Counted from the stretch's first letter, positions 27,331 through 36,317 are shown. The stretch: DNA of 64,000 bases from Lacrimispora celerecrescens (GCF_000732605.1 NZ_JPME01000002.1:62001-126000), one strand, 5' to 3'. Translations and numbers: made by a program. Notes: generated from the sequence alone by a model not told the origin.

Positions 27331-28311
27331 ATGAAAATCGGATTTTGCGTAGTAAACTACTCGGAAAAGCCACTGGAAGAGGTGGTAAAGCTTGCGGCAG
27401 ACAATGGATACGACTGCGTGGAACTGCCCACTTATGTGGGCAACGGTCAGGTTGATGTGGAAGATATCCTAAAAAACAAGAAGGCAGGGGAAATCAAAAA
27501 GATGGTGGAAAGCCATGGCCTGACCATCGCTTCCTTAAGCAACCATGCGGATTCCCCTTTGATCATGGGACCTTACAGTGATGGGACCGTATCCTCCTGC
27601 AAGGGGACCAGGGAGGAGAAAATACTCTTTGGAACGGAAAGCATGATCCGCAGCGCACAGCTTGCAGCAGAGCTTTCTGTACCTGCTGTAGTGGCCTTTT
27701 CCGGCATGGAAAATTACGGACACATCAACGATTGGCCGGAGCCAAACGGCTGGAAATATGAAGAAGAGCAATTTGCACTAAAATGGGGCAAAGTGCTTGA
27801 TAAATACAAGGAATACGGCGTGAAGGTAGCATTTGAACCGCATCCCAACAATGTGGTGTATGATACCCAGTCCGCGCTAAGGCTTTTGGAGGTGGTGGAT
27901 CACCATCCGGCCTTTGCCATCAATTTAGATCCGGCAAATATCCTGTTTTCCGGTGTGAACATCCAGACCTTTGTGGATGAACTGAGGGGAAGGATCGCGC
28001 TGGTTCATGCCAAGGACTGTGAAATCGTCCATCACAACCTGGCAAAGGGCGGGTTAAATATGTACATGCAGGATGGCTGGGGTCGTTTGGACCGCTCCTT
28101 CCGTTTCCGGATTCCCGGCTGGGGCGACGTGGATTGGAAGCGTATGATCAGCGAGCTGTTCCTTACCGGATATGACGGCGTATTCAATTACGAGCATGAA
28201 GATGTAATCATGAGCAGGGCAGACGGAGTGAAAAAGACCATAGAATTCCTGCGCCCCCTGATGATCGACGCTCCCTATGAAGGACGCAGTGATGCGCTGT
28301 TTACAAAATAA
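27331..28311 (+). CDS. TIM-barrel sugar isomerase/epimerase (xylose-isomerase-like AP2 fold)
   Basis: A 326-residue protein of the IolE/tagatose-epimerase-like TIM-barrel superfamily. Probable metal ligands are the Glu in VAFEPHPNN, the Asp in NLDPANILF, the His in LVHAKDCE and the Glu in NYEHEDV. The family isomerises or epimerises free sugars and related polyols. It lies between the binding-lipoprotein and Zn-dehydrogenase genes. A likely role is conversion of the imported sugar before oxidation or phosphorylation, but which carbon it acts on is unknown. Shine-Dalgarno GGAGGG is well spaced. Confidence 0.85.
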   Translation: MKIGFCVVNYSEKPLEEVVKLAADNGYDCVELPTYVGNGQVDVEDILKNKKAGEIKKMVESHGLTIASLSNHADSPLIMGPYSDGTVSSCKGTREEKILFGTESMIRSAQLAAELSVPAVVAFSGMENYGHINDWPEPNGWKYEEEQFALKWGKVLDKYKEYGVKVAFEPHPNNVVYDTQSALRLLEVVDHHPAFAINLDPANILFSGVNIQTFVDELRGRIALVHAKDCEIVHHNLAKGGLNMYMQDGWGRLDRSFRFRIPGWGDVDWKRMISELFLTGYDGVFNYEHEDVIMSRADGVKKTIEFLRPLMIDAPYEGRSDALFTK

Positions 28312-28344
28312 AATCAGACATTTACAGAGCAAAGGAGAAAGTAT

Positions 28345-29412
28345 ATGAGAAAAATGAGAGCACAAGTGCTGACCCAGCCGTATCACTATGAACTTTCAGA
28401 AGTTCCGGTACCGGAGATTTCCGAAGATGAAGTCCTGATCAAGATCAAATATTGTGGAATCTGCGGTTCTGACTGGGGTTCCTATACGGGAAAATATGCG
28501 GATGAGGTAGCTTGTCTGCCGTTAATTACAGGCCACGAGTTTTATGGAACCATTGAAGAGATAGGAGCCAATGCACAGGGACTAAAGATAGGAGATCGTG
28601 TTACCTGCGATATCTGCAAGCCTTGCGGTACCTGCTATCATTGCCGCATTGGAGAACCCCTTCTGTGTACAGAATTCAAACAGATCGGGATCCATGTAGA
28701 CGGCGGATTTGCAGAGTATGTAAAAGTCCCTTGGAAAAATGTATATGTGGTGCCAGATGAGGTATCTGATGAGAAAGCGGCTTTTGTGGAGCCTTTGACC
28801 GCCTGTATCAATGCCTCCAGGAAAATGGACTGCGTCATGGGAAGAAGCGTGGTAGTTATCGGCGCCGGGCTTGGAATCCTCCATGCCTGTCTTGCAAAGC
28901 TTAGAGGCGCTGCGCCGGTGATCATCATTGACGGCAATGAGGACAGGCTTGCCATGGCTAAGGACATGGTGGCAGACTATGTAATCAACTTCAAGGAGAC
29001 ACCTGATGTAATAGCTGAGGTCATGAAGCTGACAAACGGCATAGGCGCCGATTTTGTTCTGGAAGCCGTAGGCAGCTCAAAGACCTATGAACAGGCATTC
29101 CAGATGGTGAGAAAAGGCGGAAAGGTAGAGGCTTTCGGAATCTGTGCAGATGATGATTACGCCAGTCTTCCTCCGGTGAAGTTCGTACTGGAGGAGAAAA
29201 AGGTCAGCGGAAGCTGTGCTGGCATTGGTTACGACTGGGGCGACGTTCTGACTCTTCTCAAATATGACCGGGTAGATCCTACCCCACTGATCTCCATGAT
29301 TGTTCCCCTTGAGGAACTGGAGGACGCTGTCAATGAAATTCGCAGAAATCCGAAATTGGTTAAGGTTTTAGTAAGCCCAGAGGCCAAAGAGCGGGTTGTA
29401 CTGTATCAGTAA
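28345..29412 (+). CDS. Zinc-dependent medium-chain alcohol/polyol dehydrogenase
   Basis: A 355-residue MDR-family dehydrogenase (sorbitol or threonine dehydrogenase-like). Catalytic zinc ligands are the Cys in CGICGSDWG and the His/Glu in GHEF. The structural zinc site is CGTCYHCRIGEPLLC. The Rossmann motif VVVIGAGLGILHACLAK binds NAD(P). The enzyme would oxidise a hydroxyl of the imported sugar or polyol. The start has AAGGAG 7 nt upstream. It lies in the middle of the sugar operon, right before the permease gene. Confidence 0.9.
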   Translation: MRKMRAQVLTQPYHYELSEVPVPEISEDEVLIKIKYCGICGSDWGSYTGKYADEVACLPLITGHEFYGTIEEIGANAQGLKIGDRVTCDICKPCGTCYHCRIGEPLLCTEFKQIGIHVDGGFAEYVKVPWKNVYVVPDEVSDEKAAFVEPLTACINASRKMDCVMGRSVVVIGAGLGILHACLAKLRGAAPVIIIDGNEDRLAMAKDMVADYVINFKETPDVIAEVMKLTNGIGADFVLEAVGSSKTYEQAFQMVRKGGKVEAFGICADDDYASLPPVKFVLEEKKVSGSCAGIGYDWGDVLTLLKYDRVDPTPLISMIVPLEELEDAVNEIRRNPKLVKVLVSPEAKERVVLYQ

Positions 29413-29436
29413 ACCGATAAGGGGGACATTTCAGTC

Positions 29437-30408
29437 ATGAAACAAAAAAGTGCTTCGGGAATGGTGAAAAAAATATTAAACAATCCCATCAGCGGCCCCT
29501 ATCTTGCGCTGATCATCCTGCTGCTGATTGCCAGCATGATTTCACCGATTTTTCCCACATTTAAAAATATTACAAACATCCTACGGCAGGCATCCATTGT
29601 GGGCGTGGTCAGCATTGGCATGACAATGGTACTGCTCATAGGAGGAATTGACCTTTCCGTCACCAGTATTATGGCGATTGCAGCCTGTGTGATGGCAAGA
29701 ATGTCAGAGCCCTATGTGCAGGCCGGCGGTACCGGCATCTATTTAGGACCGGTGCTTCTGGTGATGTTATTCGGCTTTATCATCGGCCTGATTAACGGCA
29801 GTATCATTGTGTGCAGGGGGGTAGAGGCTTTCATCATCACCCTTGGCACGGGGCAGGTGCTGCGGGGACTTAATTACATATATACCAATGGAGCGCCGGG
29901 AGGCTCGGTTTCCCAGTTCTGGTCCAACTTTGGTTCCAAGTCCCTGGGAGGGATCATCCCCTATGCTGTGGTGCTGTATGCGGTCCTTATGATCATTTTC
30001 ATGGTGCTGCTTCATAAGACGGTATTCGGGCGCCATATCTATGCCATAGGCAGCAATTCGGAGGCGGCCAGACTCTCCGGTGTAAAAGTGAAATTCCATA
30101 AAATTATGGCATACGGTCTTTGCGGCCTGACCGCATCCATCGCCGGCGTCATGCTGGCAGCCAGAGTCCGGGTAGGAGAGCCAAACGGCAGTACCGGCTA
30201 TGATATGGATGCCATTGCGGCGGTGGTCATCGGCGGAACCTCCATGGCAGGAGGACGGGGGTCCCTAATCTGTACCCTGGCAGGCGTGCTGATTATGGCG
30301 GTAATGAACAACATACTGAATCTTTTGGGCGTGAATCCTTACCTTCAAATCGTGATTAAAGGTCTGATTATACTGGTGGCGGTACTGATTCAGAAGAAAA
30401 ACAAATAA
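29437..30408 (+). CDS. Sugar ABC transporter permease (RbsC-like)
   Basis: A 323-residue membrane protein with about nine hydrophobic helices, of the ribose/xylose/AI-2-type permease family. Typical segments include NITNILRQASIVGVVSIGMTMVLLIGGIDLSV, FIITLGTGQVLRGLNYIYTNG, and AIAAVVIGGTSMAGGRGSL, the cytoplasmic coupling loop. It forms the channel with the ATPase at 30443 and the lipoprotein at 26200. It is the only permease in the locus, although two ATPases are present. Confidence 0.92.
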   Translation: MKQKSASGMVKKILNNPISGPYLALIILLLIASMISPIFPTFKNITNILRQASIVGVVSIGMTMVLLIGGIDLSVTSIMAIAACVMARMSEPYVQAGGTGIYLGPVLLVMLFGFIIGLINGSIIVCRGVEAFIITLGTGQVLRGLNYIYTNGAPGGSVSQFWSNFGSKSLGGIIPYAVVLYAVLMIIFMVLLHKTVFGRHIYAIGSNSEAARLSGVKVKFHKIMAYGLCGLTASIAGVMLAARVRVGEPNGSTGYDMDAIAAVVIGGTSMAGGRGSLICTLAGVLIMAVMNNILNLLGVNPYLQIVIKGLIILVAVLIQKKNK

Positions 30409-30442
30409 TGCAGGACTGCTACGAGAAAACAGAGGTGAGCAT

Positions 30443-31951
30443 ATGAGCGAATACGCATTGGAAATGCTTGACGTGACCAAAACATTTTCCAAAGTGACCG
30501 CTTTAAATCATGTGGACTTAAAGGTAAAGGAAGGAGAGATACACGCTCTCATCGGAGAAAATGGTGCAGGAAAATCTACCCTTATGAAGGTTCTGTCCGG
30601 GGTTTACCAGGCAGATTGTGGGACTGTGCGCATTTTTGGGGAAGAAACGCATTTTCATAACCCACAGGATGCCATTGATAAGGGTATTGCCATCATCTAT
30701 CAGGAGTTAAGCCTTGTCCCTGATTTAAATGCGGTTGAGAATCTGATGCTGGGGCATGAGATTCATAAGAACCATTTTATAAAGAAAAAAGAGGAAGAAG
30801 AGTTTGCAAAGAAATGGCTGGACTATGTGAGTGCCGGGACCATCCCGGATTATCACACTCCGGTCCGCTGCCTAAGCGTTGCACAGCAGCAGATGATAGA
30901 CATCGCAAAAGCAGTATCCTATCATGCAAAAATCATTATTATGGATGAGCCTACGGACAGTCTGACCCAGAAAGAAATTGATGTGCTGTTTCAGATTGTG
31001 AAAAAGCTTAAGCAGGATGGAATTACGGTGATTTACATATCCCACAGGCTGGAGGAGCTGTTTGAAATCTGTGACCGGATCACGGTGCTTCGGGATGGTA
31101 CTTATGTGGACTGCGCAAATATTGCGGATGTGAATAAGGACTGGCTCATCGGAAAGATGATCGGCCGGGACTTAAAAGATACCTTTCCGCCCAGACGCCG
31201 GGTCCATTCAGAGGAAGTGGTGCTTGAGACCAGCAATTTATGCGGGGAACGGTTCCAAAATGTATCCTTCCAGCTTCATAAAGGGGAGATCCTGGGGTTT
31301 TCCGGCCTGGTGGGTGCAGGAAGAACGGAGGTTATGCGTGCCATATTCGGGGCGGACAAAATCTGCTCCGGAGAAATGAAGCTTTTTGGTCAGACGGTGC
31401 ATATGACCCACCCCTGTCAGGCGGTGGAACTTGGCATGGGATTTGCCACGGAGGACAGGAAAGTCCAGGGGCTTTTCCTAAACCAGACAATTAAGGACAA
31501 TATCGCAATTGCATCCCCAAAGCGGGTTTCTACCAAGGGCTTTGTAAGCGGAAAAGAAGAAGTAAAGCTTGCAAACCAGTATATGAAGGAGTTAAAAATT
31601 GCTGCGCCAGATATCCATAAGGTCTGTAAATTCCTCTCCGGAGGAAACCAGCAAAAGGTGGTGCTGTCCAAATGGCTGGCATCGGAATGCAGGATATTGA
31701 TCCTTGATGAACCTACCAGAGGAATCGATGTAGGGGCAAAGTTTGAAATTTACTTACTGATGGACCAGCTGGCCAATGCGGGAGTCAGTATCATCATGAT
31801 TTCTTCCGAAATGCCGGAGATCATGGCAGTATCAGACCGCATGATCGTAATGCACGAGGGGACTGTGACAGGGGAAATTACTCATGAAGATTATACGGAA
31901 GAAAATATTATGAAGCTTGCCAGCGGCGAAAAACGGAAAAAGGAGAGTTGA
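30443..31951 (+). CDS. Sugar ABC transporter ATP-binding protein (RbsA-like), plus-strand copy
   Basis: A 502-residue RbsA-type ATPase with two ABC domains. The N-terminal P-loop is GENGAGKSTLMKVLSG, with signature LSVAQQQMIDIAK and Walker B IIIMDEPTDSL. The second P-loop is the degenerate GLVGAGRTEVMRAIFGA, with signature LSGGNQQKVVLSKWL and LILDEPTRGIDVGAK. It directly follows the permease gene (34 nt) and is the obvious partner of permease and lipoprotein. It matches canonical RbsA more closely than the minus-strand copy at 23602, whose second half is more diverged. Confidence 0.93.
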   Translation: MSEYALEMLDVTKTFSKVTALNHVDLKVKEGEIHALIGENGAGKSTLMKVLSGVYQADCGTVRIFGEETHFHNPQDAIDKGIAIIYQELSLVPDLNAVENLMLGHEIHKNHFIKKKEEEEFAKKWLDYVSAGTIPDYHTPVRCLSVAQQQMIDIAKAVSYHAKIIIMDEPTDSLTQKEIDVLFQIVKKLKQDGITVIYISHRLEELFEICDRITVLRDGTYVDCANIADVNKDWLIGKMIGRDLKDTFPPRRRVHSEEVVLETSNLCGERFQNVSFQLHKGEILGFSGLVGAGRTEVMRAIFGADKICSGEMKLFGQTVHMTHPCQAVELGMGFATEDRKVQGLFLNQTIKDNIAIASPKRVSTKGFVSGKEEVKLANQYMKELKIAAPDIHKVCKFLSGGNQQKVVLSKWLASECRILILDEPTRGIDVGAKFEIYLLMDQLANAGVSIIMISSEMPEIMAVSDRMIVMHEGTVTGEITHEDYTEENIMKLASGEKRKKES

Positions 31952-31954
31952 CTT

Positions 31955-33199
31955 ATGGGATACAAAGAGACATTATTTCAGCCGGTCATGATCGGCAGCA
32001 GAGAGTGTAAAAACCGGTTCTTCGCACAGCCCATGGAATGCGTGGATTCTGATGCAGAGGGAAATCCAACGGACTTAACTTATGAACGGTATGAAAACCT
32101 GTATAAGGGCCAGTTTGGCCTGGTGGATTTAGAGGCGATCACGGTAACCAATGAAAGCCGCGCCAGAAAGACCCAGCTGGAGATCATGCCCCGTAATGAA
32201 AAAGCCCTGGAAAAATTTATCCGCAGACTGAAAGAAGTAAATCCCGACGCACTGATTGTATTCCAGCTGACCCACTCAGGAGAGATCAGCGTGCCGGAGT
32301 TTTCCAGAAGGGTCTGTGTGAAACCGATGTACGGGCTGGGCGGTGACATCCTGACAGAGGAAGAAGTAGAAAATATCATGGACCAGTTTGCCCTGGCATC
32401 AAAGATCTGTCAGAATGTGGGCGCAGACGGCGTAGACATGAAGCTGTGTCATGGATATTTAGGTTCCCAGATTATCCGCCCTTATAATGACAGGGACTGG
32501 AAATACGGCGGCTCCTGGGAACGGCGTTCCGCTTTTGCATACGATCTCATGGAACGGATCCAGAAAGCGGTAAATTTTGACAAAAACTTCCTGATTGGTT
32601 CCAAAATGTCCATGTGGGAAGGCTTCCCCGGAGGCTTCGGTTCCGCAGGTCCGGACTCTCCGTTAATGGATATGACAGAGCCCATCGATTTAATTCAGGG
32701 GCTGGAGAAAATGGGAGCTTCCTATTTTGTGGAATCCTTAGGCAACGTCCACTGCAGCATGAGCTTTATGGAAGCAGCCACCAATGATCCTTACTTCTCT
32801 TATCTGCATATTTATTTTTCAGATTTAATGAAGAAAGCGCTGAAGCCGGAAACAGTTGTAATCGGTTCTCATTTTTCATCCTTCCGCGGAGGAAAGAACA
32901 AGCTTCTGTCCATTGAACCGGAGAAATCCTCCCTGTTTGCAATGGGAGCCAGATGCATTGAGGACGGCATGATGGATATGGTAGGTTTAGGGCGCCAGTC
33001 CTTTGCAGATCCTCTTACTCCTTTAAAGCTTAAGGAGGGCCGGGAACATGAGATCAAGTATTGTACCCAGTGCATGAACTGTGAAGAACTGATGATACGT
33101 CAGCAGCCGGTCGGCTGTGTGGCATTTAATAAACCGTATACCCAACGGTTTGTGGACATTCGTAAGACCATGGGAAAACTGACAGAGCTGCATACCTGA
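31955..33199 (+). CDS. NADH:flavin oxidoreductase (old yellow enzyme-like) with C-terminal Fe-S cysteines
   Basis: A 414-residue TIM-barrel flavoprotein. LKLCHGYLGSQIIRPYNDRDWKYGGSWERR-like sequence (around residues 160-190) is the family's FMN/active-site region. Near the C-terminus a CTQCMNC-N11-C pattern gives four cysteines like the [4Fe-4S] site of 2,4-dienoyl-CoA reductase and trimethylamine dehydrogenase. The extra FAD/NAD-binding domain of those larger enzymes is absent, so an outside electron partner would be needed. It begins 3 nt after the ATPase gene, so it belongs to the sugar operon. Reductive or dehydrating chemistry on a sugar-derived enone is possible but speculative. Confidence 0.85.
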   Translation: MGYKETLFQPVMIGSRECKNRFFAQPMECVDSDAEGNPTDLTYERYENLYKGQFGLVDLEAITVTNESRARKTQLEIMPRNEKALEKFIRRLKEVNPDALIVFQLTHSGEISVPEFSRRVCVKPMYGLGGDILTEEEVENIMDQFALASKICQNVGADGVDMKLCHGYLGSQIIRPYNDRDWKYGGSWERRSAFAYDLMERIQKAVNFDKNFLIGSKMSMWEGFPGGFGSAGPDSPLMDMTEPIDLIQGLEKMGASYFVESLGNVHCSMSFMEAATNDPYFSYLHIYFSDLMKKALKPETVVIGSHFSSFRGGKNKLLSIEPEKSSLFAMGARCIEDGMMDMVGLGRQSFADPLTPLKLKEGREHEIKYCTQCMNCEELMIRQQPVGCVAFNKPYTQRFVDIRKTMGKLTELHT

Positions 33200-33298
33200 T
33201 GTCTGACAGTTATATGGGATCCCGGAATTCCCAAAGAATCCGGCTGATCCATGATTCCGTTTATCTAAAAAATTTATATACAAAGAAAGGCAAAGAAA

Positions 33299-34021
33299 AT
33301 GAAAGAATTAAGAAAAGACGTATTGACAGCAAAGGATATTGCTTACATGATGGACCCAAGTGTACTGAAATTGGATACGTCAATCAAAGATGTGGAGGCC
33401 ATGGTAGAAGCTTGTAAAAAGTATGATTTTGGCTCTTGCTTCTGCTGGCCATGCTATTACCCTGAGCTGGTGGAACTGTTAAAGGGAACAAATACTGCTT
33501 TCGGTACCTCCCTTGCGTTCCCTTCCGGCCAGGAAACCACAGAAACAAAAGTATACCTGGCTCATGAGTTTATGAAGCTGGATCCGGTGGAAAATGATAT
33601 GGTAATGAATGTAGGCTGGCTGAAAGCAGGACTTTATGACCTGGTACTTGAGGATATCAAGGCAGTTCGGGAAGCTACTAAGGGTACTTCTTTAAAGGTA
33701 ATCATTGAAGCAATGCTCTTAACGGATGAAGAAATCATAAAAGCCAGTGAGCTTTGTATTGAAGGCGGCGCAGATTATGTCAAGACAGGAACCGGATTCT
33801 CCCAGAATCCTACGACCCTTCATCATGTAGAACTGATAAAGGCAACCGTAGGCGACCGTGCAAAGATTAAGGTTGCAGGCGGAGTCAGGGATTTAGACAC
33901 ACTTCTTAGAATGTATAAGAGGGGAGCATGCAGATTCGGTATCGGCTTAAGCAATGCAATTAAGATCATCGAGGAAGTGATTGCAATGGGACACGATATT
34001 GATATGTCAACAATTGATTAA
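33299..34021 (+). CDS. DeoC-type deoxyribose-phosphate aldolase family protein
   Basis: A 240-residue class I aldolase of the DeoC family. The Schiff-base Lys is in DYVKTGTGFS and the second active-site Lys is in KIKVAGGVRDLDT, with the acidic residues of the proton relay probably in LKLDTS. Shine-Dalgarno AAAGGC is modest. Related LsrF-like enzymes also use this fold, so the phosphorylated substrate may not be deoxyribose. As the last enzyme before a 200-nt regulatory gap, it probably cleaves the phosphorylated sugar made by the FGGY kinase (inference). Confidence 0.88.
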   Translation: MKELRKDVLTAKDIAYMMDPSVLKLDTSIKDVEAMVEACKKYDFGSCFCWPCYYPELVELLKGTNTAFGTSLAFPSGQETTETKVYLAHEFMKLDPVENDMVMNVGWLKAGLYDLVLEDIKAVREATKGTSLKVIIEAMLLTDEEIIKASELCIEGGADYVKTGTGFSQNPTTLHHVELIKATVGDRAKIKVAGGVRDLDTLLRMYKRGACRFGIGLSNAIKIIEEVIAMGHDIDMSTID

Positions 34022-34032
34022 AAGCTGATGAG

Positions 34033-34127
34033 AGGCTGTTGCAAAATAAACTGAATATGCCTGATATTGTATATAAGAAGTAATACGATTGCAAGTAAGC
34101 GCATATATCATAGTTTTGCAACAGCCT
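34033..34127. repeat. 95-bp element with perfect 14-bp terminal inverted repeats (MITE-like)
   Basis: AGGCTGTTGCAAAA at 34033-34046 is exactly repeated in inverse at 34114-34127. The 67 bp between are A/T-rich and non-coding. The ends resemble terminal repeats of some insertion sequences that begin GGCTGTTGCAAAA, so a miniature element is plausible. It lies between CTGATGAG (34025-34032) and CTCATCAG (34142-34149), which are also complementary. A long hairpin terminator for deoC is an alternative reading, since a T-run follows at 34132. Confidence 0.55.
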
Positions 34128-34139
34128 AAAGCTTTTTTA

Positions 34140-34207
34140 ACCTCATCAGGTAAGTTGGGATATCAGCTATGAGGTTATGAGCAAGCAGCGCAGCGGATTG
34201 CGAATAT
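34140..34207 (+). repeat. Structured intergenic element, copy A (before the SDR gene)
   Basis: This 68-nt stretch matches 53500-53566. The last 44 nt (34164-34207) agree at 42 positions. It folds as CCTCAT/ATGAGG (34141-34146 with 34169-34174) enclosing AGTTG/CAGCT. A second hairpin follows, GCAA/TTGC (34181-34184 with 34198-34201). It ends 26 nt before the start of the SDR gene, just upstream of its Shine-Dalgarno, so it would form part of that mRNA leader. I do not recognise it as a known RNA family. Confidence 0.75.
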
Positions 34208-34233
34208 CCGATTAATAAGGAGGAATGAAAACA

Positions 34234-35025
34234 ATGGGAAAACTTACAGGTAAGACCGCATTGATTACAGGTGCTTCACGAGGCATTGGGGAGGGAATTG
34301 CAAAGGCGTTTGCAAAACATGGTGCAAAGCTGATCCTTCTTGATATTTCTAATGATGTAGACAGACTGACAGAGGAGCTAAAGGCAGAGGGAGCTTCCTG
34401 TGTGGCGGTACGGGCGGATGTCCGGGATCTTAAGGCAGTTGAGGCTGCGGTTGCAGAAGGCAAGCGTCAAATGGGAGATATTGATATCCTGGTGAATAAT
34501 GCAGGAGTATGCAGACTGGGAAATTTTCTGGATATGAGCGAGGAAGACCGGGATTTCCATATTGATATCAACATAAAGGGTGTATGGAACGTAACCCAGA
34601 CCGTGCTTCCGGAAATGGTGGAACGAAAGGATGGACGGATCGTCATCATGTCCTCCGTAACAGGGGATATGGTAGCTGACCCTGGTGAAACAGCGTATGC
34701 ACTGTCAAAGGCAGCCCTGGTAGGGTTCACAAAATCCCTTGCAGTAGAATTTGCCGGATCCGGCATCCGTGTCAATGCCATATGTCCTGGATATGTGCGT
34801 ACACCTATGGCAGAGAGCATTGCACAGCAGTCGAATCCCACTGATCCGGAGTCTGTGCTGACAGAGATGGCAAAAGCAATCCCCATGGGACGGCTGGCGG
34901 CTCCTATAGAGGTTGGAGAACTTGCGGCATTTTTAGCATCGGATGAATCCAGCTATCTGACTGGCACCCAGACGGTCATTGATGGGGGAAGCACTTTGCC
35001 GGAAAGTGTCAGTGTCGGGGTGTAG
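34234..35025 (+). CDS. Short-chain dehydrogenase/reductase (SDR)
   Basis: A 263-residue classical SDR. The NAD(P)-binding TGASRGIGEGIAKAF motif is near the N-terminus, NNAGV near residue 90, the catalytic Ser in IVIMSSVTGD and YALSK as the Tyr-Lys pair. The substrate is unknown; related enzymes oxidise sugars, polyols or oxoacyl groups. I choose the ATG at 34234, 10 nt from AAGGAGG; the in-frame ATG at 34225 is too close to it. It is preceded by the structured intergenic element and ends 3 nt before the EutH-type gene. Confidence 0.9.
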   Translation: MGKLTGKTALITGASRGIGEGIAKAFAKHGAKLILLDISNDVDRLTEELKAEGASCVAVRADVRDLKAVEAAVAEGKRQMGDIDILVNNAGVCRLGNFLDMSEEDRDFHIDINIKGVWNVTQTVLPEMVERKDGRIVIMSSVTGDMVADPGETAYALSKAALVGFTKSLAVEFAGSGIRVNAICPGYVRTPMAESIAQQSNPTDPESVLTEMAKAIPMGRLAAPIEVGELAAFLASDESSYLTGTQTVIDGGSTLPESVSVGV

Positions 35026-35028
35026 TTC

Positions 35029-36132
35029 ATGATCATTTCAAAGGGAATTGTACTTCTTATGGCCTTGTTTCTGCTTGCAGGCGGTCTGGATAAAATCGCA
35101 GGCAACCGTTTGGGCCTTGGGGAAGAATTTGAAAACGGCTTCCATGCCCTGGGTCCCCTGGCCTTAACAATGGCAGGGCTTACCAGCTTGTCACCCCTGC
35201 TGGCCCGGTGGCTGTCCGGGGGAGTGGGAGCTCTGGCGGCAAAGGCAGGAATAAATCCTGCCATGGCCCCGGCGCTGCTGATACCGGTTGATACGGGCTG
35301 TTACCCCCTGGCCCATGCCATGACTTCTGATGGAGCGGCAGCCGATTTCGCTTCCCTTATCGTTGCCTCCATGCTGGGGGCAACGGTTACGTTCAGCGTG
35401 CCGGTGGCCTTATCGATTATTAGGAAAGAGGACTATGGCTGCATGGCTATGGGGACAATGGCAGGGCTTATCGCCCTTCCTGCCGGATGCTTTGTCGGTG
35501 GACTGATGATAGGGCTTCCTCCCGGAACCGTTTTATGGAATCTGCTCCCGGTGCTGGCGTTTGCTTTGATTCTGGCAGCAGGCCTGTTTCTTTTTCCCCA
35601 GAAGACCATTCGGTTCTTCGTATGGTTTGGCAGGGGTGTGGTGGCAGTCATTACCATGGCCCTTATTACAGCATGTGTCCAGGAAGTGACCGGGTTCGTT
35701 GTGGTGGAAGGCATGGCTCCCTTAAAGGATTCCTTTATCATCCTTGGAAACATCGCGGTGATGCTGGCTGGTGCTTATCCCATGATGGCATGGATCCGAA
35801 AAAGACTGCTGAAGCCCCTAAAGAAAGCCGGCGGGTATCTTGGGGTGAATGAAACCGCTATGGCAGGCTTTCTGTCCACCTTGGCCAATAATGTCCCCAT
35901 GATGGCAATGGTGAAGGATATGGATGACAGAGGAAAGGTATTAAACTTTGCCTTTGCCACCTGCGCCGCCTTTACCCTGGGGGATCATTTGGGCTTTTGC
36001 TCCGCTGTTGCGCCGGACCGGATCCTGGCCATGGTTTGCGGGAAAATGGCAGGCGGTATTCTGGCTGTAGCCATAGCTTCTATTCTGCCTGGGATGAGCC
36101 CGAAGAAGAGAGTTGTTAGACCTTCCGCCTGA
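35029..36132 (+). CDS. EutH-family (ethanolamine transporter-like) membrane protein
   Basis: A 367-residue membrane protein with about ten hydrophobic segments, matching EutH of ethanolamine utilisation loci. LLAGGLDKIAGNRLGLGEEFENGFHALGPLALTMAGLTSL and the PVDTGCYPLAHAM region are typical. No other eut gene (ammonia lyase, shell proteins) is nearby. It starts 3 nt after the SDR gene, so the two are probably cotranslated. It may carry an amino alcohol or a related polar compound linked to the sugar locus. Family call firm; substrate uncertain. Confidence 0.85.
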   Translation: MIISKGIVLLMALFLLAGGLDKIAGNRLGLGEEFENGFHALGPLALTMAGLTSLSPLLARWLSGGVGALAAKAGINPAMAPALLIPVDTGCYPLAHAMTSDGAAADFASLIVASMLGATVTFSVPVALSIIRKEDYGCMAMGTMAGLIALPAGCFVGGLMIGLPPGTVLWNLLPVLAFALILAAGLFLFPQKTIRFFVWFGRGVVAVITMALITACVQEVTGFVVVEGMAPLKDSFIILGNIAVMLAGAYPMMAWIRKRLLKPLKKAGGYLGVNETAMAGFLSTLANNVPMMAMVKDMDDRGKVLNFAFATCAAFTLGDHLGFCSAVAPDRILAMVCGKMAGGILAVAIASILPGMSPKKRVVRPSA

Positions 36133-36317
36133 ACTCATGGATTTTTTAATATTTACTTTGCTTAAGGTGTATGCTATGATGAAAAAACTCATCGTACGTA
36201 ATAGATGGAGAGCAGCATGAATGATTTATAATCATGCACTGAACTTAGAGATGCTGTATATCAAATTTAAGCCGGACAGGATGAGAACCTGATGATGACA
36301 TAATGGAGTAGAAAAAC

